This document shows, one piece after another, positions 46,977 to 57,500 of a DNA stretch of 64,000 nucleotides; the first letter of the stretch is position 1; each line of letters opens with the position of its first letter. The notes beneath the pieces were generated by a model, which saw only the letters and a list, made by a program, of their open reading frames with translations, did no database searches and had not been told where the DNA came from. Made by a program: the position numbers and the translations under genes. Source of the DNA: Tranzscheliella williamsii (taxonomy: Eukaryota; Basidiomycota; Ustilaginomycetes; Ustilaginales; Ustilaginaceae). The stretch is taken from positions 166,045 through 230,044 of the forward strand of contig JALBYF010000027.1 in assembly GCA_023212725.1 (NCBI GenBank). Direction: 5' to 3'.

Positions 46977-49847
46977 TCAGTAGTAGCGGCGGTCTCTGTC
47001 GTTTTCCGCTTCGAGATGCCAAAGCTCGCGGAGAGCCTCGACGGTCCTGTGCTTCGACGGGAGCAAGAGGGATGCGCCGGACCAGGTGGGCCGCTCGTCC
47101 TGCGACTGTATAGCGCGCGTAACGGCGTGGACGGCGTGCCATCTGGCGAGCAAGTCTGACCAGAAATGCTCTTCGTCATTGGCGGGGGCGTCCGAGGTGT
47201 GCTCGGCCAAGTGCGAAGCGCGCAGGGCGCTGTCCAGCTCGGTTGTTCGTGAAAGCAGGTCATCTCGCACGCAGATCGCTTGCTCTAGCATGCTCTCACT
47301 ATCCGACGCAGCGGACCGGAGCAGCGCCCGGATCAAGGCCGTGTACGTCGCCAGAGTTGCGGTCGGGAAGCTGGGCTGTGCTGCCAGCACCTTCGGGGCC
47401 GCCCCATCGGCAGCTTGGACGAAGATAGACTGGGTCTCGATGCCTACCGAGCGCGCTAGAACTTCGGTACTCGTTGACCACCTCGCTCTGCCTTCCCTTG
47501 CTAGACTCTCTAGGACGATTGTCCAGGTGCTGATGCGGGGCTTCACCCTGAATGTACCGGTCATATCTCTGATCACTTGCAGCACCGCCTGGCTAGACCC
47601 CCACGGCACAACTTCCACGGAAGTGGCGGACGGGTCCTCCAACTTCTCTGGGCCGTTGCGGGTGCTGCTGGCTGGAGAAATGCTGCCGGCTGTCGCCGGA
47701 TGGACGCGAAGGAAGAGCCGGCTAAACGCGCGAACGAAAGGGTCGAACGTAAAACTGTCCGGTCTTTGCGACGGGGGCCATGCTTGGAACTTGAGATCTA
47801 CTTGCTCGCCCTCATCGTTCCCGGCCTCGGTGCGCGCGGGAGCAGGGAGTGGAGCCGAGTTCTGCTTCCACATGTCATACACCTTGGCCAGCCGAGAGTA
47901 GTCCTGGGCGTCAAGACAGCTGCCGACGAGCGCGCGCACGGCGAGATTGATGGCATGTGTCGAAGGCCAGATCTTACCCACTGTGCTCTGACGATGCGGA
48001 TCTTGATCGGCACCACGGTCACCTGATTCCGAACGACCCAGCGCCACATCAATCAGGTCGGTTGTTATCCCGCCTGCTGGCATCCGGAATCCGCTCGGAC
48101 CTTTGCCGTAGAATCCCAGAGCTTTCTTCCATTGTCCTTGCTCGACAAGGGAGAACAATGTCGCTGTGCTCCATAGCCCCTTTCCCCCCCGCACCGTGTT
48201 CAGACGGCGTTTGACAGGGAGAAAAAACTCTTTCGCGGTCATGGCTTCCTGCGGGTAGAACGACGAAGGAGACTCTGAGCCATATGAGCTCAGATCTGCT
48301 TCAGTGAGAGAGTTCGTGATCGGGACAACACCCATTTTGCGGACTGTATCCTGAAAGAGGGCGAGGACTTTGGCAGAAGGAAGGTATGAGAACAGCTGTG
48401 TACCCTGGCTGGAGATCCTGGCCAAGTCTGCTGTGCTGGAGGCATGCATCCGGGCAGATCGTCCCAGAACAGAAAGCAGGCATTCTCTAGCCGCGACAAC
48501 GTCCCCTGAATCGAGGTGGGCGCGGAGCTCTGCATCAATTAAGGAGCTGGAAGGTCCGTCAATCCCCTCATCGGACAGCTCGGCTCGAAGCGCCATCTGA
48601 CGTTGGACTCTTTCTACGATGGCGTCTATGTCATCGCCGCAGTATGGCCCAGCGTCCGACGCCGTAAGTCGGGAGTGCAAGTCTCTTGCTCTTTGTATTG
48701 AATCGGGTCCGGTCTTCACGAGCTCTTCGAACAGGAGGTTTCGCGTGAATGGGTCCAAGGTCAGGATGGATATTAGCTCTTGTGACTGACCATCTCGTTC
48801 TGAAGTATGTTCTGTCCAAGCAATGGCATCGTCTAAACGTCCGGCGAGGGCCAGCGTCCGAACACCGAGGTTGTACAGTTCCCTGAGCCGTCGTGTTGCT
48901 TCGTAGCCAGATTCGGCATCACTGAGGAATGCGGGATGGGACTGGGCTGCTAACAGGAGACGGATGAAGAAGTTCCATCCTGCAGCAGTGTGTGCGACGT
49001 CCGAGGCTGACCTGCCAGCGCCGTACCTGAGAATCTGTGCCAAAACAGTCTGTATTACGCTCCAATACCCTTTTTGAGCGGCAACTAAGCTTGCTTTTTG
49101 GAGCCAGACTGGGTCATCGCCATACGTATCCAAGGCAGTGATGAAGGCTTTGCGTAGATTGCCGGTTACCAGCCAGTGCTGGTCGTTCCGGCCCGTGTCA
49201 GAAGTCTTGTGAGAAGGACCAGGGGTGGGGTCGATGGCTGGACACAGCTCCAACCAAGCCAACATTTGCTGCTTCTTCCCATGCCGTATAGCCCACAAAG
49301 CTGCTATTGAGAACTCCCATCGCGTATCGTGCAGAGGCGTGTCAAGCGCTTTGAGCTCTTTTAAAACTGTGAAGGCGGTTTCGAAATCTTGCTGGTCTAT
49401 AAGACGTAGCAAAAGCTCCGAGGAGGCAGACGTTTGGCCGGGCTCAGAAGTTGTCTTTCGTATTGAAGCAGCAGGGGAGCCAGCGTCCGAATCCTTGGCG
49501 ACACTGCTTGCATGTTGAGCATACGTGGTATCCTCTAGCTCGAAGAGTGAGTAATCCACTCCTCGAGGGTCGATCTCGTTGTTGGAACCGGGCAGCGGAT
49601 ACGGCAGATTGGAGGTCGAATATGGCAAGGCAAAAAAAGACGGTGACAGACTTTTCCCTTTGAACGCTGGGAAGTTAGACGGCAAGACAGAAGAGGCGAA
49701 GAGGAGGCATGCTGATGGAGGGACTAGCCAAAGAGGTGGTGGACACGACGCAGCGGCAGAGAGGTTGCATTGCTGTTGCTTGTGCGTGAGCTGAAGAGCG
49801 GACCGGCATGCATCCCGCGCCGGCAGGGTCCGCGCCAACGACTGCAT
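46977..49847 (-). CDS. large predicted mitochondrial helical-repeat protein
   Basis: Single exon of 956 aa from ATG 49847. The N-terminus (MQSLARTLPARDACRSALQL, Arg/Ser/Ala with few acids) looks like a mitochondrial presequence. The body is alpha-helical by composition, with blocks such as SELLLRLIDQQDFETAFTVL and LPTYGDDP-type short turns, and late FTFDPFVRAFSRLFLRV and PRISTWTIVLESLAREGRAR, which resemble pentatricopeptide-like helices used in mitochondrial RNA expression factors. I cannot place it in a defined family. Diverges from the PDI gene, 424 nt away. Confidence 0.7.
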   Translation of the reverse strand: MQSLARTLPARDACRSALQLTHKQQQCNLSAAASCPPPLWLVPPSACLLFASSVLPSNFPAFKGKSLSPSFFALPYSTSNLPYPLPGSNNEIDPRGVDYSLFELEDTTYAQHASSVAKDSDAGSPAASIRKTTSEPGQTSASSELLLRLIDQQDFETAFTVLKELKALDTPLHDTRWEFSIAALWAIRHGKKQQMLAWLELCPAIDPTPGPSHKTSDTGRNDQHWLVTGNLRKAFITALDTYGDDPVWLQKASLVAAQKGYWSVIQTVLAQILRYGAGRSASDVAHTAAGWNFFIRLLLAAQSHPAFLSDAESGYEATRRLRELYNLGVRTLALAGRLDDAIAWTEHTSERDGQSQELISILTLDPFTRNLLFEELVKTGPDSIQRARDLHSRLTASDAGPYCGDDIDAIVERVQRQMALRAELSDEGIDGPSSSLIDAELRAHLDSGDVVAARECLLSVLGRSARMHASSTADLARISSQGTQLFSYLPSAKVLALFQDTVRKMGVVPITNSLTEADLSSYGSESPSSFYPQEAMTAKEFFLPVKRRLNTVRGGKGLWSTATLFSLVEQGQWKKALGFYGKGPSGFRMPAGGITTDLIDVALGRSESGDRGADQDPHRQSTVGKIWPSTHAINLAVRALVGSCLDAQDYSRLAKVYDMWKQNSAPLPAPARTEAGNDEGEQVDLKFQAWPPSQRPDSFTFDPFVRAFSRLFLRVHPATAGSISPASSTRNGPEKLEDPSATSVEVVPWGSSQAVLQVIRDMTGTFRVKPRISTWTIVLESLAREGRARWSTSTEVLARSVGIETQSIFVQAADGAAPKVLAAQPSFPTATLATYTALIRALLRSAASDSESMLEQAICVRDDLLSRTTELDSALRASHLAEHTSDAPANDEEHFWSDLLARWHAVHAVTRAIQSQDERPTWSGASLLLPSKHRTVEALRELWHLEAENDRDRRYY

Positions 49848-50271
49848 GGGTCGGTGGAATGAAGACCGTCAAAGCCACATTTGCGATGCGTTACGATGCC
49901 GGGACGACGATGCCAAGGCGACCGCTGACAAAAAGGACGTCAAAAGAAAGGTAAAACGAAGAGAGGTGGCAGTGGTGGTGAGAGCAGCCGTCGTAGAAGG
50001 CCGAGAATCAGCTGAAGAAGACAAAAGACGAAGGAGCGGACAGATATGCACGCACACTTTAAGCCGAGTTCCGGCTGTTCAGAAGAAGCGGCGTGTGGTT
50101 GTTAAGACGAAGACCTTCTTTCTCAGAATGTTAGACCGAATCTACAGGCACGGTTCGTGCTGCCACGTCAACTGGCATATGTCTTGAGAAGCTCACAACT
50201 TGGCAGTAGATGAGATCTTGCCTCTTTGCCACCTTCACAAGACAGCACGCGAGAGGAGTCTGTGGTCCAAG
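49848..50271. promoter_or_regulatory. divergent upstream region, PPR-like gene / PDI gene
   Basis: Purine-rich on the + strand near 49900-50050, probably part of the leader of one of the genes. The PDI frame is open from 50200 but without ATG until 50272. Confidence 0.4.
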
Positions 50272-52023
50272 ATGCGGTCGAAGTCGAGCTTGTTGCTCAG
50301 TGTTGCGCTTCTGGCGGCGCTGCTCGGCTTGGCCAATGCAGCGCTGTTCGCGAAAAACTCCAAAGTGACCATCGTGGATGCGTCCAACTTTAAGAAGGAG
50401 GTGCTCGACATCGAGAAGCCGACAATGGTGGCCTTCACCGCCCCATGGTGCGGACACTGCCAGCGTCTAGTACCAGACTATACCAAGGTAGCTGCTCAGC
50501 TGGATGGAGTTGTCAAGCTTGCCTCGATCGACTGCGATGAGGACAAGAACAAACCGATCTGTGGCAAATACGGTGTCCAGGGCTTCCCGACTCTCAAGCT
50601 CTTTCCGCCGACCAAGAAGCGGCTGCCGAAGGACTACCAGGGCGCAAGAGCTGCCAAAGACATTGCCTCGTACATGGTCGACGCGTTGCCTATGGGCGCC
50701 AAGAAGCTCAAGGCGGAGCAACTACAAGAGTACACGGACGACGAACTGGAAACGCCCAAGGTGATCCTCTTCTCCAAAAAGCCAACCTCTTCGCCTCTAT
50801 ACAAGAGTCTTGCCCTCGACTTCAGGAAGAGCCTCTCCTTCGCCTTTCTGCGCGGCGACCAGCAACCGGTGCGCTCCGCTGCACGTCTCCATCTCGGCGT
50901 CGACATCCAGGAGTCGCAGCTGCCCACCCTTGTTGTGGTTCCCTCCCGCGCGCATGGAGAGCCTCTAGACAAGGCTTCTGTGAAAAAGTACACTGGTCAG
51001 CTCAAGTATCACGAATTACATGCGTGGATCAAGCAAAACGTTCCGGAAGCAAACTCTGGAAAATCCAGAAAATCGCCTTCCAAGGTAAAGGAGCACAAGA
51101 AGCCCGTCAAAATCGACGAGGGCATCCACGACCTTCCTGCCGGAGCACAGCGGGAGTGGCGCGTGGAGGAGGAGATGACTCCCGAAGAAAAGCAGAAAAA
51201 AATGGAGAAGCTGGCCGACATGATCAACGGGGCTCTCCAGAAGGACAAGGAAGAAGCTAAAGGCACCGCGCAGGCTGCCAATGAGTTTGCGGCTAGCGGC
51301 TTTGCCGCTGCCAAGCAAAAAGTGTTCGACGCCGGTTCGGAAGCCAGCAAGAAGGCCGGACACGTCAAGGAGGCTGCCAAGGAGGCCATCAAGGACAGTG
51401 CTGCCAAGCTGCAGGACACGGTCAAGCACAAGGTGGCTGCCAGCGATGCGGATTCGTACGCCGAGTCGACGGGCTCGTCGCACTCCTACTCCTCGTCGTC
51501 CTCCTACTCGTCTTCGACCGACGGCGAGGGCAATGTCGAGGAGGACCACAGCGCGTCATTTTCGACGTCTGGCGAGCCTGGCTCCGCGAACGACGGCGCT
51601 TCATCGTACAAGGTCTCGTCCCACTCGGCGTACAATCCGTTCACGGACGGCGATGGCGAGGCCGTGTCGCTGAAGGCGAGCCTGCAGAAGTGGCTGGAGG
51701 GCGAGCAGGTCGACTGGTCTGGCGAGTACGCCGACCAGTTCGAGACGGCGCAGAAGGCGGCCGAAAAGCTGGTCCGCGAGAACCCCGAGCAGGCCGAGCA
51801 GATGGCACTCCAGAGCGAACAGTGGCTCGCCCAACACCTCGTCTCGGACATCGAGCTCATGAAGCTCGCACGCAGCAAGGGCAACCAGGACGCCGCCATC
51901 TCCGACGACAAGATCCAGCGCGTCCAGGCCATGTACGACGAAATTCAGTCGCGCATCAAAGAGCGGCAGCACAAAGTCGACGCTGCGCACGCCCATCCGG
52001 CCGGCCACCGTGACGAACTCTAG
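50272..52023 (+). CDS. PDI-like ER thioredoxin protein with long C-terminal extension
   Basis: 583 aa from ATG 50272. The signal peptide is MRSKSSLLLSVALLAALLGL plus ANA. One thioredoxin domain (about 30-145) has the active site APWCGHCQRLVPDYTKV (C60GHC63) and cis-Pro motif VQGFPTLKLF, as in Mpd1/P5-type PDIs. A second, CxxC-less thioredoxin-like part (about 155-265) follows. The remainder has a Lys/Ala/Glu-rich helical tract (about 300-395), a Ser-rich stretch (HSYSSSSSYSSSTDGEG), and a helical end that stops with HRDEL, an ER-retention signal. It catalyses disulfide exchange in the ER. The C-terminal ~300 residues are not part of standard PDIs. Confidence 0.9.
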   Translation: MRSKSSLLLSVALLAALLGLANAALFAKNSKVTIVDASNFKKEVLDIEKPTMVAFTAPWCGHCQRLVPDYTKVAAQLDGVVKLASIDCDEDKNKPICGKYGVQGFPTLKLFPPTKKRLPKDYQGARAAKDIASYMVDALPMGAKKLKAEQLQEYTDDELETPKVILFSKKPTSSPLYKSLALDFRKSLSFAFLRGDQQPVRSAARLHLGVDIQESQLPTLVVVPSRAHGEPLDKASVKKYTGQLKYHELHAWIKQNVPEANSGKSRKSPSKVKEHKKPVKIDEGIHDLPAGAQREWRVEEEMTPEEKQKKMEKLADMINGALQKDKEEAKGTAQAANEFAASGFAAAKQKVFDAGSEASKKAGHVKEAAKEAIKDSAAKLQDTVKHKVAASDADSYAESTGSSHSYSSSSSYSSSTDGEGNVEEDHSASFSTSGEPGSANDGASSYKVSSHSAYNPFTDGDGEAVSLKASLQKWLEGEQVDWSGEYADQFETAQKAAEKLVRENPEQAEQMALQSEQWLAQHLVSDIELMKLARSKGNQDAAISDDKIQRVQAMYDEIQSRIKERQHKVDAAHAHPAGHRDEL

Positions 52024-52416
52024 CTCGTGCTCCTCCTCGAGCCGCCTATAGCTGCCCATCTGCGGCCGTGTAGTCGTTGCCATCCTTGCTATCACGCCGT
52101 GGGACATCCTGCTGTAACTTGCTCTGCTCATATCCGATGCAAAACGTACTGCTACCTGTGCTGGCTTCCAAATTGGTGTCCATGATTGCTATCCTTTGAG
52201 CAGTGTAGATTGGTATCAAGCGTTGCAGCTATAGATCGACGCGAGGAAAATGTGCGACATGGGCTCAGGTATATAAAGTGTGACAAACGTGTAGCATCAG
52301 CTGCGTCAGACAAAGCAGCAGTGTGCAAGTAGTGCAGATGCAGAGTCCATTTTACCGGGTGGGGGCGCTGGTCCAGAGACCGATGAAAGGCGTGTGGGGA
52401 TGGGGTTTGCGACGCT
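52024..52416. other. convergent 3' region
   Basis: Between PDI and the Rua1-like gene. AT-richer; no gene seen. Confidence 0.5.
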
Positions 52417-54531
52417 TCAGGTAGGCGAAGCGTTGTTCTTCTTGGTTCGATGTCCTCCCGGGTTGTGTTCGACAATGGGTCCATTGCCGACGGCGCTGGC
52501 CTTGCGGTACGAGTGACACGCGTGCGCGTGCTTGAAGAAAGCAGCAAAGTTGCGCCGTCTCTTGGCGGTGCAGATAAGGACCCACTCTTTGCACTGATGA
52601 CACTTGGCCTCCACTGTTCCTGCAGCATCCGCGTACACCTTTAGGTGAGTGGGTGCAGTAAAGCGAAGGCCAGAAACCGATGAGATGCCGTGCTTGTGTA
52701 CCTGATCGTACCAGTACTGCGAGTTTTTGAGTTGCAGCCAGTTGCCGTTTTCGCACCGATCGCACCACGCCTCCCTGGCGTTGCCGCTGCCTCGTACCCA
52801 CCTCGGCGTATACAGATCGCCGGGGAATCGTAGTTTGTCAGTCTGCAGACGCGGACGGTCTTCTTCGTTCTCGACATCAAAGTCGGACTTGGGTGGATCA
52901 GGTAGACCGGTCTGGATCTCGCAGTGCTGGTCATAGTAGACATCCTCCAACTTGCTTCCCACTGGCGCTCGAAGCACAATGTCGGTGCTGATGTGAAAGG
53001 CGGTGTTGGCGAGAATAGTAGCCTGTTGCGCCGCTGCCGAAGCGGTCGAGGATGAACGGTCACGCTGTTGGCGCTTGACGCCAGCCATGCCGTTAGGAGA
53101 CGATGCTGTGATGTCGGCATTGTACCGGGCCGTGTCTCGCCATGCGGCAGGATTGGGCGATGAAGCGGAAGCGCTCATTCCCGTGCCCGACGCTTGTGCC
53201 TGGGTAGCGCCCCACGGAGTCCATGCCATGGAGCTTGCATAAGGCGCCCGAGAAACAGGAGGAGGCTGCTGCTGCAGTCCCCCATACGGATCGCCGGGCA
53301 ATAAAGGCTTGCGCGGGTCGCTAGAAGGTCGATAGTTGTTCATCATGCCGCTGATTGGTGCTGACGGTCTAGAGAAGACCATATTTGGTGCCATGGAATA
53401 CCTTCGGGCGGCACTGTCCGCACTGTCAGTACTTCCATGCGCGGGATTGCTGAGGCTATCATCCTCGTACTGACGTTTGCCCAGGCTGCTCTGAGGAAAC
53501 TCGTATCCGCCCATCTCGATACCTGAAGGTCCATTCCAACCGGGCCGCGAAGAAGATCGCGTCTCTGGCAGGGGAGGTGCATTGATCCTACGGCTGTTTG
53601 AGGCGTATTGCCCGCCATTAGCGGGGTCGTCGATAGGCTGGTCGGCTGAAGACCACCATGAATTGCCGTTGCCTCCCGTATCAGGAGCGGACATGTCTCC
53701 CGCAGTAGCCATGGGCCGACTGTGTGTATAATTGGGTCGACGGGAGTAATGTCGGTCGGACGAAAAGGAACTCGCATCTGTGCTCGAGCGAGATCTCGTT
53801 GCATCCGTGGCGGCGCCAGGCAAACCGGAGGGAGTGGCGGTGGATGGGTACGAGGCGCTGGCAAAGTGGCTGCCATGTTCATCCTCATCGTCGTGATAAT
53901 GCGACATCTGTGGGTGTTGCCAGACTGCCTGAGTAAAGTGATGTTGATCTTCGTATCCGCTTTGGTAACCCATGGTCATGGCTACAGTTTCACGAGGAAT
54001 CTCCCAGTCCGAGGTGGCTGCTCGGACGTCTGAAGGTCTGAGCGGCTCGAAACCATCGCCTTTTGTCATTGCCGAGGCGGATGACTTTGGCTTGGCTGGA
54101 TAAGCGCCTGTCAGACCGGTCAGAACGCCCCTCATACTTTCGCCCCAGAGGTGGGAACCATCTTCTACCACTCGAGACGGGTGCTGCGGTTGCTGATGGT
54201 GATGGGTATGATAAGAGTCGTGGCGACTTGCGCCTGAGCCAGGGCGGCTTGAGGCAGGAAGGATTGCCATATTACGTGCTGTTGGCAGGAGTGGTTGGTA
54301 ATCACCTGGGCTGGAAGGCTCTAGACGACTTCTCGAGCGTACCGACGAGACGCTGGAAGCCGGGCTGTCTGCGGGGGTCGACAAGGGAGACGGTGGCGAT
54401 CTTAGCGATCGCGAAAAGGCTGCACTGGTTGCGGACGTTACCGCTATGGGATGTGAATAGGCGGGTACCCAATTGGAAGGATAATGGACAGGACGATGGC
54501 GGTGGTGCTGATGCTGAGAATCCCTTTCCAT
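52417..54531 (-). CDS. Rua1-type zinc-finger transcription regulator
   Basis: 704 aa from ATG 54531, single exon; the frame is open for 7 more codons without ATG. The first ~550 residues are Ser/Pro/Gln/His-rich and disordered. The C-terminus (about 565-690) matches the Rua1_C/DUF4451 domain: DLYTPRWVRGSGNAREAWC, DRCENGNWLQLKNSQYWYDQ, HKHGISSVSGLRF, a CHQC pair and AAFFKHAHACHSYRKA. The Cys and His pairs form a zinc-binding module. Ustilago maydis Rua1 activates ustilagic-acid glycolipid genes; S. pombe has meiotic relatives. Whether this is the true Rua1 or a paralogue cannot be told. Followed upstream by a 6.6-kb gene-poor region. Confidence 0.83.
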   Translation of the reverse strand: MERDSQHQHHRHRPVHYPSNWVPAYSHPIAVTSATSAAFSRSLRSPPSPLSTPADSPASSVSSVRSRSRLEPSSPGDYQPLLPTARNMAILPASSRPGSGASRHDSYHTHHHQQPQHPSRVVEDGSHLWGESMRGVLTGLTGAYPAKPKSSASAMTKGDGFEPLRPSDVRAATSDWEIPRETVAMTMGYQSGYEDQHHFTQAVWQHPQMSHYHDDEDEHGSHFASASYPSTATPSGLPGAATDATRSRSSTDASSFSSDRHYSRRPNYTHSRPMATAGDMSAPDTGGNGNSWWSSADQPIDDPANGGQYASNSRRINAPPLPETRSSSRPGWNGPSGIEMGGYEFPQSSLGKRQYEDDSLSNPAHGSTDSADSAARRYSMAPNMVFSRPSAPISGMMNNYRPSSDPRKPLLPGDPYGGLQQQPPPVSRAPYASSMAWTPWGATQAQASGTGMSASASSPNPAAWRDTARYNADITASSPNGMAGVKRQQRDRSSSTASAAAQQATILANTAFHISTDIVLRAPVGSKLEDVYYDQHCEIQTGLPDPPKSDFDVENEEDRPRLQTDKLRFPGDLYTPRWVRGSGNAREAWCDRCENGNWLQLKNSQYWYDQVHKHGISSVSGLRFTAPTHLKVYADAAGTVEAKCHQCKEWVLICTAKRRRNFAAFFKHAHACHSYRKASAVGNGPIVEHNPGGHRTKKNNASPT

Positions 54532-57500
54532 CGCCGTACTGCGCAAGTCCAAGAGCTGGCTCCCAGATACCCCGTTACCGTGTCAGATGACGGAGGACGT
54601 ACGATTCCAGAATTGAATGTGGAAGACGAGAATGCAGGCGCATCCGACACTTGAACAACCTACTTTGAGGCTTATGAGCGTCAGCGTCGAAACGTGGCGG
54701 TGAAAAGTAGCTGCTGAAGCTGAGCCAGCAACACGTTGGAAGAAGAGCAGTGCTAGCAGTTGGTAGCGGGCGGGAAGTGTTGTTGGGGACGGCGTGTGTG
54801 AATGGCTCCCGAACGGAGAGAAGAAGGTATGCTGGCGGATGTGTGGAAGGGAGATGGTGGAATGAGGTACGAGGATACGACAAAGGGGGACAAGACGAAG
54901 AGCGAATCGAGATCTGGCGCCAGCTTTAAGGGAGGAAGCGACGCATTGCAGCCCGATCGGGCCAATGGAAGCGGAGCTGTCACTCTGCCAAGGGCCAAGG
55001 CGAGGAGGAGACGGATATTGGCAAGCTCGTCGCAATAGACGATAACTGGAGAGCGTGCAGGAACACGAGCAATGCGGCACGGAGACAGACGAGGCAGGCA
55101 AGGCAGGCAGGCAGAGGCAGCGGACGAGAAGCAAAGCAGCTCGATAAGCTGGCAGCGGTAGCAGCAGCAGCGAGCCACACACACTGAACTCCGGCCAACT
55201 ATTGCTCACACTTGTGACTGACAGGCAAAGGCACATGGACAGAAGACGATGCGGGACTGGGAGGGTGCAGCAGAAATGTGTACCTGGATGCTGTGGAAGG
55301 TGCCGAGGGCAGAAAAGGTGAGCTGAGCTCTATCCCAGATGGATCGAAGCGACCAGCTCTTACGAACAGGAGAGCAGCACTGAGAGCGCAATCGTGAATG
55401 GGCACGCTTGGGACGACGCTTGTAACGACGCTACTACTACCCATCCTACCGATGGCTTGACATCAGAAAGCCGTCTTACTCTGGTCATGATTTCATGCAC
55501 GGAACGCAGACCCGCGAAGCGCATTCCTCGTGCCGCGAGGGGCGGGACCTGGACGGGTTCGTCCGTCTGCCTCTGAATACAGGGTGGGGGACGGCTTAGC
55601 CGCCTTCCTGGGTCTACATTCGGTAGAACGGCGAGTAGATCCGTGAATTACAGTCGGCCCTTGAACGCAACATCCGTCCGTTGCCAATGTGAATACGCCG
55701 AGGCCGCGACGGTGCCGCTCAGGGTAGAAACGGCCCGAAATGCATGTCAAAATCAAACACCACCACGCCAGGCATAAGCATGCAATCGTTGGAGTGCTTC
55801 GCCAATCAACAAGCTGATCGCAAGGCGGCACACGGCCGACAGCCACGATTCGAAATCGACCGGGGACGTCCTGGGTGGGCACGCATGAATAAGGTTGGCT
55901 TGGATGTGGGAAAACGGTTTCCGCGGACAGCAGCTCGGAAATCCGAGTACACGCCAAGCGACAAGCCTATCCAAAGCGTCCCTCTTCATAGTCAGTAATA
56001 CACACTAGTCGAGCGGACCAGCCCAATGCGATCGGACAATGCCGGTATCGGGGCACACCGATTGTACAGCTTTTTCGCCATATCACACCACTGCGACGCG
56101 CTTGGGCGCCAGTTTCGACTGATCTCACTATTCTCCCGCTGCTGTTTCTTCGAGAAGGACAGGGTCATACTACGACGATGGCCCCGATGAATTGATATAC
56201 TCCCCTTTGTTGTGGCTACTCTCATCGGACCGTTTCTACTTTGCCATTAGCGCGGGACAAGACGACAAATTGGAGAGGAGCCCTTGCAGCACGTCTCGCC
56301 GCAGCACGACAGCCGTCTTGCGCATACTTGTTAGCGCATTTTGGCAGCCCTGGGCATAACAAGTTTGGCATCATCGGAGATGATCTGACTGAGCACAAGC
56401 GGACAGCCCATCACGAGTATCAGAGATGCGGTCGATTGAGGTATTGCCGCCGTACCAACCGCATTCATAACGGCAGGGAACTAAGCGGAAGCCAAAGAGG
56501 TTTAGCCAGGACGATGCGGCCGCGCAATTCGGACTAAGCAAAGTGAAAGAAAGGGCTGAGTTGCCTCATTTTCGGCTCAGAAACGTAAGTCCGAGGCAAG
56601 CGCGTGAGCTTTACGGACGCGCGTAATCGGCCCTCCCAAGTGCACCAGTTCTCCTCGTGTTTCGCTGACCCCATCGGCGTGGGCGTCGGGGAAGCTCGTG
56701 GTGGGAGGCTCGGCCACATTTTCTGGGTGATGTTCAAACAATGGTCCTCAAAGAACCAAACAGCCTGACCCGCACCAATCACCTACCCAACAGGCCAAGC
56801 CACTTGCAGCGATGATCTGTTGTTGGACGTAGCGAGTGTTCAACTTCAGGCCAAAGTCGATGCGAGGCGAGGATGCTTGGAGAAAGTGTCGACAATTTCC
56901 GAGTCCGACCCTTTGTGAAGAGCAAATGCTCGCGTGCTACCAATTCTTCCGCGCTTGCCTGAAGACGTAGCCTAGCCCAGCTCTTTACAGGGAATTTATC
57001 CAAAGCACAAAACGGATATGCGAGACATCCGCCATAGATTGCTTGCTTGTCCGGTCGACGAATCGCACTTGTGTCGGAGCTTGTCTTGCCGTGCTTAGCA
57101 GCCGTCCTGTCGGGAGGATCCACCCTTCAGGCATGTTGTTTCGAATCGCAGATTAGTCCAAGCGTGGTCTAGAGTTATCCGACCTCGATTGCAATGCCGT
57201 CATTGGATAACGCCGCTGGGGATGCATGCAGCAGAGAAGCCTCCGTGATGTGCATGGACTAGATGATCAGCGAGCGGTCCGGATGGGGGACGGTAAGGGG
57301 AACGGGGTTATAACAATGCAACATGCTACTAGGCGAAGCCAAGCCGAGCGAACAAGGAGCGAGCTGTGAAGCGGTCTTTTTCTGTTTCTGCCCGATGCCA
57401 TCAGAAACCTATGCTGGCTGGAGCACGGACACCTCTCGAAAAGAGTTTCCGTTGGAAGCATGAATATTCATGGATCAGGCGCACACGGCTTCTGTGCAGA

